A DNA stretch of 64,000 nucleotides, taken from NCBI RefSeq assembly GCF_933775445.1, contig NC_065877.1:35414694-35478693 (forward strand). Direction: 5' to 3'. Origin of the DNA: Argentina anserina (taxonomy: Eukaryota; Streptophyta; Magnoliopsida; Rosales; Rosaceae). Positions 36,465-47,300 of this stretch are shown piece by piece (the stretch's first letter is position 1; each line of letters opens with the position of its first letter). Below the pieces are notes generated by a model that ran no database searches, had not been told where the DNA came from, and was given only the letters and a program-made list of their open reading frames with translations. A program made the position numbers and the translations under genes.

Positions 36465-37427
36465 TCAATGAGCACCATAACCATTCACACCCAATTCCAC
36501 TTCCCCGCCGGCCTTATTCCCATCCACATTGCCCTCTCCTCTACCCTCCTCCTCACCATCATCATCGGAATCCAAAGTAAACCGCCCCTGACTCTCAACC
36601 TGCCGCTGCATTTCCGCCCCGAGCGGCTTATACCTCGAAAAATCACCCCCAATCCTCCTCACCACAACCGAATACACTCCCACAACCAACACCACAATCA
36701 GAGCCAAATGGCAGTTAAACTGAAGCGTCGCGATGGCCCTAGCTCTATGATACTCCGAATGCCCCTTACATTTCACCGTATAGTTCCCCCTACTCCTCTC
36801 CTTCATCCAACACCCACGCGCCATCCACTGCGTATAAATCGACACCCCCATTTGTAAAAACCACAGCCCCTGCAGCACCAGGCCCACTCCGCGGCCCAAT
36901 TTGGGGAACACCGATTCAGGGTTGTGAATCTCAAGGAGCGTGGAGACCACGCAGACCAGAATCGGCACCAGGAGGAGATCAAAGTAGCGATTCTCGATTC
37001 CGACGGTGTCTTTTCTCTGGAGGTAGAAGTACATGAACTCCTCGGTGAAGGCGAAGAGTCCGATGAGGTTGAGGAGGGAGGGAGGGAAGGGAGCGGCGGT
37101 GAGGGAGGAGAGGAGGCCGGTGAAGGAGTAGAGGAGGAAGAGAGCTGCGATCGCGGCGACTTGGAGCTGCTGGGCCGACCCGACGCGGTCGTTGGAGGTG
37201 GCGGCGTCGGAGAGGGAGAGGAGGGAGTTGAGGATGAAGAGCAAGGAGAGGAGGGAGGTGAAGAGGAAGTAGATGAACGACGATTTTGACTGCGTCGTTT
37301 GGGGTTTTGATTGAGGGGGAGTTGTAGGTGGAGATGGAGATGGAATTGTGGCGGAGGAAGCGATGGCTTCGAGTGAGCCGGCGAGGATGAGGGCGCCGCC
37401 TGCGACGGCGAAGGTGAGGAACCCCAT
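36465..37427 (-). CDS. DUF716 / TMEM45-like membrane protein
   Basis: Intronless gene for a 320-residue multi-span membrane protein of the DUF716 (TMEM45) family, whose biochemical role is not known. The N-terminus MGFLTFAVAGGALILAGSLE is a membrane segment; further helices lie at about 50-72, 88-110 and 113-135 and in the second half. Family features include EEFMYFYLQRKD followed by GIENRYFDLLLVPI, LVLQGLWFLQMGVSIY, WMARGCWM and FNCHLALIVVLV. The C-terminal tail (about 270-320) is hydrophilic and acidic (DSDDDGEEEG), probably cytosolic. The start at 37427 is the first ATG and fits the family. Base use is strongly GC-skewed compared with neighbours, which gives long shadow frames on the plus strand. 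Confidence 0.9.
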   Translation of the reverse strand: MGFLTFAVAGGALILAGSLEAIASSATIPSPSPPTTPPQSKPQTTQSKSSFIYFLFTSLLSLLFILNSLLSLSDAATSNDRVGSAQQLQVAAIAALFLLYSFTGLLSSLTAAPFPPSLLNLIGLFAFTEEFMYFYLQRKDTVGIENRYFDLLLVPILVCVVSTLLEIHNPESVFPKLGRGVGLVLQGLWFLQMGVSIYTQWMARGCWMKERSRGNYTVKCKGHSEYHRARAIATLQFNCHLALIVVLVVGVYSVVVRRIGGDFSRYKPLGAEMQRQVESQGRFTLDSDDDGEEEGRGEGNVDGNKAGGEVELGVNGYGAH

Positions 37428-37650
37428 TGGGGGCGGTCTTTTTCGTTGGAGTCGTTGGCTTGGATGATGATTTTCTGTTAGGATTCTGGTTTCATCTTTG
37501 ATAATTAACTCCTAATTGTTAGGAGATTGTTAGTTTGTTAGAGTTTGCCGACTTTGCTCTATTCTTCAGTTAGTAGACCACGGACTTAGGGGTTGTTAAA
37601 GTGGTGGATTCGTTTTTGATTTCTTGCTGTGGTATGACTATATATATATA

Positions 37651-38008
37651 GCCTAAGAGTATCTCCAACAAAGGAGTTAAAACAATTTGTCAAATTTTGA
37701 ATGACATCTCACTTATAAATGTCAAAATTGACAAACTTACGCTCCAACCAAAATGTTTAATTCAAACATTACTATATTATATTTGGCATTGAAGAACATA
37801 AGAGAAGGGATATCATAACGAGAGAGCGAGGAGAGAGAAATGATAAAGAAAAAATTGACTTCCCATTCAGTAATGTCAAATTTGACACTAAATAAAAAGA
37901 TGTTAATTACATGTCAGCTTTAACATTTTCGTTACAGAGGATTTGATAGTCAAATATAACCTTTTTTATTCCACAATGGATTTTAACTCCATGGTTGCAA
38001 ATGGCCTA
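37651..38008. mobile_element. MITE 1 (GAGTATCTCCAAC family)
   Basis: Left end GCCTAAGAGTATCTCCAACA and right end, read in reverse, TAGGCCATTTGCAACCATGG share the terminal pattern, and both lead into GGAGTTAAAA. The segment is AT-rich and non-coding with TGTCAAATTTGACA-type motifs. It lies in the 5' flank of the DUF716 gene, about 220 bases from its start codon, and abuts MITE 2. Confidence 0.6.
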
Positions 38009-38191
38009 AGAGCATCTCCAACAAGAGATGTCAAATATTTTTGTCAAATTCCAATCTGATATTTGAGTTGGCAATTTTAAAATTTGACATCAATCTATTC
38101 CAATCAAGTAGTCAAATTCTTATGTTAAAGTTGATTAAAGTAAATGCTTTGGCTACACAATTCTGGGTAAACAAGTTGAAGGAGAAGATCC

Positions 38192-38290
<99 letters not shown>

Positions 38291-38458
38291 AATGAAACAA
38301 TAAAAAAGATTTGACAGTATAGTCAAATTTGACATGATGAAGTGAAAATGTTATCCACTGTGACAATGACTAATTTGTTGGAAGAGAAGTTGACAAGTCA
38401 TTTATTGTCGTTGGTGATGTCATGTTGGATTTAACTAGTTTGTTGGAGTTGCTCTAAG
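38006..38458. mobile_element. MITE 2, carrying a GA microsatellite
   Basis: Left end AAGAGCATCTCCAACAAG and right end TTGTTGGAGTTGCTCT form inverted termini. The interior has the same TGTCAAAT / TTTGACA motifs as MITE 1 but holds a long GA tract. No coding capacity; the serine/leucine repeat frames on the minus strand are only the GA tract. Confidence 0.65.
38196..38288 (+). repeat. (GA)n microsatellite
   Basis: About 93 bases of uninterrupted GA dinucleotides inside MITE 2. MITE 1 has only GAGAGAGCGAGGAGAGAGAA at the corresponding place (37820-37840). Confidence 0.95.
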
Positions 38459-38719
38459 TAGTTTCTTCATTTAATAAGAATCATTCAGCTAAAGCACTGG
38501 GAGTTATTCTGCATTAGTTTTTATGGTTTTTCAACATCATTTTTTGTCAGAGGGGGCTTTGGTTTGTGAGACGATTAAGGTGTTGTTGTTGAGGATGTCG
38601 GTCATGTTGGAGTATTCTATTTGTGCTGACAATTGTTGTGGGAGGATGATGAATTTCGGAGTGGTGTGATTGTGAGGAAGCTTCTGAGAGGAAAATGCGA
38701 CTTGCCACCCCTGGGTGTG

Positions 38720-40125
38720 TAACTAGGCCTCACCATTTAGTCTGCGGATCCGAGAAGCCCACGGAGGCCCGCAAACCTGATGAGCTTTTACTCGGTCCGG
38801 CCCGCGAGAAAGCCTGCCAAAACTCGCTTCCGTGGGTAGAGGGCCGAGCTTAGTTTAGAGGTGTGAAACTTGACCCGGCCTACCAAAAACCCATAAGACC
38901 CGGCTGGTAAAAGCCTACCAAGTAATAAAATATTATATATACATATTCTATTAGGTTTATAATAAACCTATCGCATTATGAAACAACTATATGAATGAAA
39001 TTTATCGGGATCGATCCACACCAGCCAATATGATCGGTATATATATTTAGTGACCCTGTAAAATTTCATCCAATTCGGACGTCGTCTGACCGTTGGAATT
39101 TCCGGCAAACCGAAAACATCACTAATATGCCCTAAGGGAGGATCCATTAACAAGATGTGAACGCCAAAGCCGTTTGCATATCTAAAATCACATAATTTTT
39201 GTCACCGATCGTGCGCGGTCGCGCCGAGGAAAACCATTTGGCGAAGCCCCGGTCAATGGAGTTTTAATATGTCAAAATGCCATTTTTTTACCGTAAAGTA
39301 CTAATGGGTAAACCATGTCCAAAACGGACGAAAAATTTACGGGATTCCTAAATATATATACCGATCACATCTGCTGGTATAGATCGACCATATTTTGAAT
39401 TAGAGTTGTCAATTGCTAAAGTGTCCACTAATGTATCATAATATTTATATTATGTTTTATAATAAAACTATCATATTATGAAGCGACTATATGAAGGAAA
39501 CTTCTGGAGATCGATCAACACCAGCCGATGTGATCAGTATATATATTTAGTAACCTTGTAAAAATTTCATCCAATTCAGACTTTGTTTGACCGTTGGAAT
39601 TTCCGGTAAACCAAAAACAACACTAATATGCCATAAGAGATGATCCATTACCGAGATGCGAATGTTGAAAACTGTTTACATGCGCGGTCGCACTGAGGAA
39701 ACACATTTGGAAAAGTCTCGGTCAATGAGGTTTTAATATGTCAAAACGTCTTTTTTCTGTTGACCGTAGGTATGGACGGTCAAACCATGTCCAAAACAGA
39801 CATAATTTCTACAGTGTCCTTAAATATATATATCGATTGACAATATTTTGAAACTAGAATTTAGTTGTGACTTTTTTTTGGAATGTTTTTCAAGAATTCT
39901 TTTATTGTTTCCCAAACCCTTATATAAGAGTATTATGTTTTTTTTCTAATACAACCCCGGAATACTCGGCCCGTAAAAACCTACAAGGCTCGGCCCGCAA
40001 AAACCGGGAAGGTTCGATTTAGATGAGTGGGCTTGATCTTTATATTTGTGAAAATACCTAGCCCGACCAAACCCGACCCGCTTTATCTAAATAACTAAGA
40101 CCCTGCCCGTTGACGAGCCCTAGGC
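38720..40125. mobile_element. Probable non-autonomous transposon with diverged direct repeats
   Basis: Both ends are rich in CCCG/GGCC words that occur in inverse orientation (left GGCCCGC, CGGTCCGGCCCGC; right CGGCCCGTAAAAACC, CCCGACCCG, ending CGAGCCCTAGG), a style seen in plant hAT-like elements. The interior holds two diverged direct copies of about 440 bases. No transposase frame is visible and no target duplication was established. The boundaries are approximate. Confidence 0.45.
38940..39850 (+). repeat. Two diverged direct repeats, spacing about 500 bp
   Basis: 38940-39400 and 39435-39850 share, in order, TTATAATAAA-CTATC, ATTATGAA-C-ACTATATGAA, CACCAGCC, ATATATTTAGT, AAATTTCATCCAATTC, GACCGTTGGAATTTCCGG, CACTAATATGCC, GCGCGGTCGC and CGGTCAATG. 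Both end with a TATATATACCGAT- or TATATATCGAT-like stretch. Divergence is moderate, so the duplication is not recent. Confidence 0.85.
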
Positions 40126-41565
40126 TGTGTTCAATTTTGGACCGGTTGATGTATTAATAGGGGGAAACACGGTGGTCTAAAGGCTCTTTTGAAAATTCAG
40201 TTAGGTTTAGTTCATTTTTATCTAATTAACTAGAAATGAAAGATTGAGTACGAATTATTTCAGAATTTTTTTTTTAAAAGAATCGTGTGTTAAACCATCG
40301 TCACGAGAGTTGTTGTATGAAAAAAAAAGTGTGAACACTAAATATTTTAGTATTCATTGGTACAAGAACTTTGTTTACGTATGGGTTGTCCTTATGCCCG
40401 GACCTGTGGTGAGGCCTGAGCAGCGGCCGTCTAAACCCCAAAATCTGACCTTTTTTTTTTCTTGCATATATATTTTTGTATATGAGAATTTTTCAGATAA
40501 TAAACCTATGATAGTTGGGAAAATTACAGTCTAAAAATGGCTTGGCAATGTTATCCATTAAAAAAAAAGTGGTCGAGAAAATTGATATACAAAGTTAATT
40601 GATACTTTCGCATCCAAGACTGTGAAATGAGTAATTTTTAAGTGATTTTGTGAGCAGATTTGAGTGATTTCAACTTATTTTTAGTGATGTATTTTAGAAC
40701 TCGGAAATTGTAGTTTTATCTTATGATTTATCGTATGAAACAGATTTCATTAATTATTGTTTACAGGTCCAATACGTGTTTATTTATTGATATTTTTTGT
40801 ACCGAAGTACTAGAGGACCCTATTTTATAATCTTGCCTCATGTCTCTAAATCTCAAGTCGGCCATGGTTGTCTTAGTGTGAATATACCGGTAGCAAGGAT
40901 CTTTTGGATGACTTGTAACTGTGGATTGACGACTACCATTCAACTTATGGTAGTCTAATTGTTTTAATGATGGCGTTCGCCACCTTAGGTTATCACGTCG
41001 TGTTGTTAATGAACTTTGTGAAAAAAATGGTGTGTTCGACGCTGGTAACGAGTTGTTTCTCAGTTGCATTTGGTTCAAGTTATGCGTTAATACTAGATGA
41101 TGTATGCCCGATTCTTACCTGATTCTTTTTCAGCGATCTGTCTAACACCACCACGATGCAAGTACCGGTCAGTGATTACTAGTAAAACATATGAATGATG
41201 ATCACCTACATCTATTTTTTCGTAGTTTCTCTATTCCTTGGTAACTCTCTTTTCATATCAATTTATTCACTCAAAGTTATCCCCAATCCGCAATTCATGA
41301 GTTCTTCAATGTAAAGCAAGTACCAGACATCAATGAACTTCACTCATCTTGTTAGTTGCAATCTCTCTGATCTCGACAATTCATGTGAAACATCTCTTGC
41401 AGAACGAAAAATAGCATGGGAAGAAAAACGTGGGCCGGATAAGATAAACGCATTATCAGGAATACAGCAATAAATGGATAGGCCCAAACGTGATCCTCAC
41501 CCAATCGCGCTTTCATGTCGTAGACCCTGTTGCAGACGATCCAACTCCCATTAGAAGTTTTGATG
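40126..41565. other. Non-coding region upstream of CREG
   Basis: No convincing gene. Frames at 40244-40534 and 40761-41078 have no known features. The last 150 bases are the CREG promoter region. Confidence 0.45.
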
Positions 41566-41573
41566 TATAAATA
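41566..41573 (+). promoter_or_regulatory. TATA box of the CREG-like gene
   Basis: TATAAATA lies 63 bases before the start codon at 41629. It fits a transcript start near 41597 and a short 5' UTR. Confidence 0.65.
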
Positions 41574-41628
41574 CTCGTCTCCTTGTTTTCCCTGTACACG
41601 AAGACCAGGATCAAAACCAAAGAGAGTC

Positions 41629-43204
41629 ATGAAGATGAAAGCGCTTGTTCATTTGGTTTCTGTAATCTACGTAGTTTTTGTGTTGCTGGGTATCTATGGA
41701 CCGGTAGAGGGGAGGTTACTATCTGTGAAGGAGAAACCCGACCGGAAAAACGCTGCCGCCACTGCTCGTTGGCTGGTCTCTCAGAATTCCTGGGGTGTTT
41801 TGAAGTAAAATCCTCTTTCACTCTATCTCTGTGCTTATATCTTGTTTTTACTATCAGGATTGATTGACCTCAGCTTTTTCTTAGAGTAACTTGGTTTTTC
41901 TGAGTTTTCTGCACTTTCGTTTTGGCTGTTGATTGAGCAGGAGAAATTACTTTATTAGATTATTTATTGGCTATATGCTTTGATAGATGTTTGATTTTGT
42001 GTAGTAATTGAAATGGTTACTGTACATCGGATTAAAGAAAGAAGGAACTTGAACTTTATTGCTCTTGAGAATCTAACAGGATGTGATGTAAAGAAAGAAG
42101 GAACTTGAACTATATCAGTAGGATATGATATGAGATTTTATTCATTTTCATTGAAAAATTGTCATATAGAAAGTTAGAAACCTGTTGGGTGGGTGTGGAA
42201 CTGTCCTGCTGCTTAATTCTAAACTTGTAAAGATTTTGACTTGTGTTTGCTTGTGTATCATCTTTGTGTTTGGAAGCTTGGATTTGAAATTTGAATATTA
42301 CTTCTGTTTTTTGTGTTTGCAGTACCATCTCAAATGAATTGGGAGGAGCACCCTTTGGGTAAGAATTATATTTTCATTCTATAATTTGGTTACTCTTGTC
42401 TGTGTTATTCTGTTCTGCATCTATGACTGCTTTATTCAAATAGTCTCACTACATTTGTGTCTAATTTTCCTGTATTTAATTTCAAGTTTAGCTTGTAGTT
42501 TAACAATATCAGTACTGGATTGAGCAAGGACCTTCTATTTACTTGTTTGTGTGTCACTGTGACCTCTATGTTGTTTATGTGTGGAATCAAATACAATACA
42601 GGAATGTGGTTTCATTTAGTGATGGGGAACCTGGAAAAGGCAAGGGTATCCCTTACTTCTACTTGACAGCTCTAGATCCGACTGCGAAAAATGTACAGAA
42701 AGACCAAAGGGCTTCATTGACAATTAGTGAACACCCTATTGGAACGTGTGGCAAAGTCGACCCTGAGAACCCCACCTGTGCAAAGATTACACTTACAGGA
42801 AAGGTGTGATGCGTTTATTCATTATTTGCTGGAAATAATAATAAGAAATACTGTGAAAAGATGTGTCTGTCTTATTTAGTTATTTTACTAACCCAAAGTA
42901 TCTGATATTAGTTAAGGATTGCTAATGGAAGTCCCAACGAACGAAAAATTGCTAAGAAGGCCTTGTTCTCAAAGCATCCAGAGATGAAATGTAAGTAACC
43001 AGACAATCTATAACCACCATTTTTCATTTCATTTTTTGCTCATGGACTAAGTTGATCTTTATTATTATTGGATGATTAACAGACTGGCCCAAGGGTCACA
43101 ACTTCCAGTTTTTCAAATTAGACATCGAGGATATCTTTTTGATCAATTGGTTTGGGGGTCCAAAACCTCTCACAGTTGATCAATATCTTCAAGCGAAATT
43201 GTAA
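41629..43204 (+). CDS. CREG-like protein (cellular repressor of E1A-stimulated genes family)
   Basis: Small secreted or endolysosomal-type glycoprotein of the CREG family, which has a split-barrel flavin-binding fold related to pyridoxamine-phosphate oxidase but is not known to bind FMN. Five exons, 41629-41804, 42323-42358, 42602-42803, 42912-42990 and 43083-43204, join in frame to 204 residues. The N-terminus MKMKALVHLVSVIYVVFVLL is a signal peptide. The mature part contains ARWLVSQNSWGVLNTIS, PYFYLTALDPTAKN, RASLTISEHPIGTCG, DPENPTCAKITLTGK, FSKHPEMKYWPKGHNF, KLDIEDIFLINWFGG and the C-terminal DQYLQAKL, all typical of the family. An ATG two codons downstream (41635) could serve instead. 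In Arabidopsis, as I recall, the CREG gene lies next to the FTR catalytic-chain gene, which is also nearby here. Confidence 0.93.
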
Positions 43205-44318
43205 GTGTTGAAGGGGAGAAAATAGAGTAAATAATATCTAGCAGAAGAAAAAAAAAATATGAATGTAATCTCATGTATTATATGTGAATAAATGAAGAAA
43301 TGAAATTGGTTTAATGTCTCAACTTTCAAGCGCGTATCTTAAATTTCGTTTTCTTTTTCTACTTCCTCATTCTGGGTTTCTCTCATTTACAGGATAGAAC
43401 AAGCCTTCATTCTGTGATTAATCTACAAACGATGGTTCCACTTGAATGTGAATGGTAATGAGTTGGATCTCCATCTGAATTGTGTACTGTGATTGTGTAA
43501 ATGAAAAAGGAGACAATTGGAAATAATCATGTATTTCTATAAACTGGCACAGCACACAAATATAGAATAACAGTACAGAATAATTTGTTTGTACAAAGGA
43601 GCTCAAATTTCTGTGTTGTATGCTGTACCAATGGATATTGACATGCTCTTCATCTGTAAATAAGTGATTCAAGTCATGTCTTCACCTGTATGCATTTCAG
43701 AGCTTCTTTTCAGCTTCTTGTCATTTGTAGTAGGCCAGATTTCGTTGAGTAGATTGCATGAAATGTCTAAACCATATTGGCTCAGTTTGTTTGGTTATAT
43801 ATATTCACCAAAAACACGCTAAAACACATGAACATAATTAACATAAAACATCTTCCACATGCATGATTTAACATCGATTTAGCTCAATTATATGTTGAAA
43901 ACCACACTACGGTTCATAATATTCATGTATCAGATTCTTAATAAAATACATATCGCACATCATACAATATTGATATGAAAATCCTCTTGATTGTTCTAAA
44001 AACAAACAGAAAACAAGAATTTCATTAGTATTGAGTCTACATAAACACATGCTATATACTTGCTAAGTAGGACATGATGAGTTCGACTCACAACATATTC
44101 ATCGTAACGTTTCAGAATTAGAAAAAATTTAGGGCCTCTATGATTTAAAAATTATTTTGTACATTTATCTTCTCATCACGAGCGAGTCACGTGACTAAGG
44201 ATAGAGAAGGTCGTTATAGCTCGTTAACATTCACCCGCCTGAACTTTGAAGCCTTCCCACACTGACACTGATGAAGCCCCTCTTCATCTTCAAATTCTAA
44301 TCCTCTCCCCCCCTAAAA
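43205..44318. other. Spacer between CREG and CFM2
   Basis: 3' UTR of the CREG gene (AATAAATGAAG near 43288) followed by AT-rich non-coding sequence. The 150 bases before 44318 are the CFM2 promoter and 5' UTR, with a C-rich leader. No other gene is seen. Confidence 0.6.
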
Positions 44319-47300
44319 ATGTTGCACCCTCTAACTCACCTACCCGCCACGTCACTCCCGCCAAAAACCCTAACCGACCACCGCTCCTTCTCCCCCTTCT
44401 TCTCCTTCCCCAAACTCCCCAACCCCTCCAAATTCACCATCCGGAGCTCCGCCGCCGCCGACTCCCAAACCCTCGCCCCCACCTCCGCCATCCAACGAAT
44501 CGCCGACAAGCTCCGCAGCCTCGGCTTCGCCGAAGACTCCGACTCCAAACCCGAGCATGCCTCCTCCGCCGGCGAAATCTTCGTCCCTCTGCCGGAGGCT
44601 CTCCCTAAGCACCGCGTCGGCCACACCATCGACGCCAGCTGGAGCACTCCGGAGAATCCGGTGCCGTCGCCGGGGACGGGAAGGGCGATCTCGAGGTTTC
44701 ATGAGATGAGGAGGGAGCTGAAGAGGCAGGAGGAGGCTGAGGCGATGGAGAGGAAGGGGAGGAGGAAGAAGGAGGAGAAGGTGCCGACGTTGGCGGAGAT
44801 GAGCTTGTCTGCGGCGGAGCTGAGGCGGTTGAGGACGGTTGGGATTGAGGTGAGGAAGAAGTTGAAGGTTGGCAAGGCTGGGATCACTGAGGGGATTGTG
44901 AATGGGATTCATGAGAATTGGCGAAAATCGGAGGTTGTGAAGATTGTTTGTGAGGATTTGTGTAGGTTGAACATGAAGAGGACTCATGATTTGTTGGAGG
45001 TTAGATTCCGATTTTCGATGTTTTTAAGTAGTTTATGATTCTGCATTTTACAATGTTAGTTAGTTTGTTTTAGGTTTGAGTTATATCGGTATCGATTGGC
45101 TAGTTATTGGTTTGAATACTGCTGATTCAATCCGGTAGTTGAATAATGGAAATGCTTTAGAGTGGAGTTAATTAATTGTAGTTTTTGTTGATGACATTGT
45201 TAGAGAAAAACTGGAGGAATGGTTGTTTGGAGATCAGGAGCGAAGATAATTTTGTATAGGGGGGTGAACTATAAGTATCCTTACTTTTTAAAGGGTAAAG
45301 ATCATGAGGATTCGACGAGAGATAGTTCTGGTGATGCGGTACCGGGTGGACTCATTAATGCTGATGTAACAGATGAAGCCAATTCTGCTAGAGAGCCAAG
45401 TCCAGGCAATGAAAGAGCTCAGCCAGCCTTAATACGAGGGGTTGGTTTGGCGAATAGGTTTCGGTTTCAACTTCCAGGTGAGGCGGAGCTGGCGGAAGAA
45501 GCTGACCGCTTGTTAGAGGGGCTTGGGCCGCGGTTTAATGATTGGTGGGGATATGAACCTTTACCAGTTGATGGGGACCTTCTACCTGCTGTTGTGCCTG
45601 GATACAGGAGGCCTTTCCGTCTTCTTCCATATGGTTTGCAGCCTAAGCTAACAGATGATGAAATGACCACAATAAGGAGACTTGCCCGACCCTTGCCAAC
45701 TCATTTTGCATTGGGTTAGTTTGTCTTATAATGATAGAACTCTTGTTCTCTCCGGCCAACATATATTTTTACTAGCTTTTCTCCTTTACACAGGCAGAAA
45801 TAGAAAGCTTCAAGGGCTGGCTGCTTCCATTGTCAAACTCTGGGAAAAATGTGAGATTGCCAAAGTAGCTGTTAAAAGAGGGTTTCAGAACACTAATAGC
45901 GAGCTGATGGCTGAAGAGTTGAAGGTGGGAATATTTCTTCAATGTACCATTTTAGTGGAACCAGAACACATTATGGATATTGCTTCACTTAAAATGTATT
46001 CTGTTGCAGAGCCTAACTGGAGGAACTCTGATTGCTCGGGACAGGGAATTTATTGTTCTATATAGGGGAAAAGATTTTCTGCTGCCTGCAGTTTCCTCTG
46101 CCATAGAAGAGCGGAGGAAGTCTGTAATACATGCAGATAATCAGAGCCGGCAGTTGAGAGTTCCTGCTACAAAGGTACAGGACCTTGAACCCGGGGCTGA
46201 GCCGGAAAATAAAGATTATCTGACCAATGGTCTTCCATCTGAAAAACGTAAGCTAAAGTCTACTGAGGCAGCTGCCAGTAGAGCCAGCATTAAATTGTCC
46301 GTGGTATGGCTTTCTGTGATGGTACAGTTTACATCACTTTTGGTTCAGCTATTTTTTATTCTCTTAAAATAGGTGCATCTGCAATGAACAGGCTTTAGAA
46401 AAGAGGGAAAAGGCAGAGAGACTTCTAGCAGAGCTTGAGAAAGCAGAGAATCCTCAACAACTTGAAATAGATAAAGAGGGTATAACTGAAGAGGAAAGAT
46501 ATATGCTAAGGAAGGTCGGTTTGAAGATGAAGCCTTTCTTACTAATGGGTGGGTTATACTATTATCCTTTACGGACGACAGCTCTTGTACCATAAATTCC
46601 TCTTGTAGGACTATATCGTAGGCCACTTATTAGAAATCCAGCAAACTATGTGGCTCCATCAAAATCATTTTTGAGAAAAGATTAATGTAGTCTCTTGTAA
46701 TGTTCAGGTAGACGAGGAGTATTTGATGGGACAATTGAAAACATGCATCTCCATTGGAAATATAGGGAGCTCATCAAGATAATATGTAATGAGAAAAGCA
46801 TTGAATCTGCTCAACAAGTAGCACAAACTCTAGAGTTAGAAAGTGGTGGGATTCTTGTGGCAGTGGAGAGAGTAAGTAAGGGCTATGCAATCATTGTCTA
46901 TCGTGGAAAAAATTATGTCCGGCCTGCTAATTTGAGACCTCAGACACTCCTAACTAAACGAGAAGCACTGAAGCGTTCTATTGAGGCACAGCGTCATGAG
47001 GTTGATTTTGCCTTTTCATCTGCTTAATAATGCCATCTATTTATCATAATCAATCTGCATCCTCTTACTCGAAACGTTTAAGAAAAAGATCTTGGAACAA
47101 TCTCGACTGTTTTTCTGATATAAGCTATTGCACTATTGCATTGCATTTTATATTCTTCTTACTTTTATCATGTCTACTTTCAACAATTGAATTGTTTTTT
47201 TTTTCCTACCATGAAATGCAGTCCTTGAAACTTCATGTTTTAAAGCTTAACAAGAACATAGATGAATTGGAGCAATTGGTGGTGAGTATTCCTATTTTTC

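Noticed and set aside
36417..37289. Long plus-strand frames overlapping the DUF716 gene
   Set aside because: Low-complexity His/Pro and Glu/Gly-rich shadows of the real minus-strand gene.
38112..38366. Leu/Ser-repeat proteins on the minus strand
   Set aside because: They are only the translation of the GA microsatellite.
40761..41078. 105-codon minus-strand frame as a gene
   Set aside because: No recognisable domain, no promoter signals, and composition like the surrounding intergenic DNA.
44246..44987. Frames on both strands over CFM2 exon 1
   Set aside because: They are compositional shadows; only the frame starting at 44319 encodes the transit peptide and CRM1.
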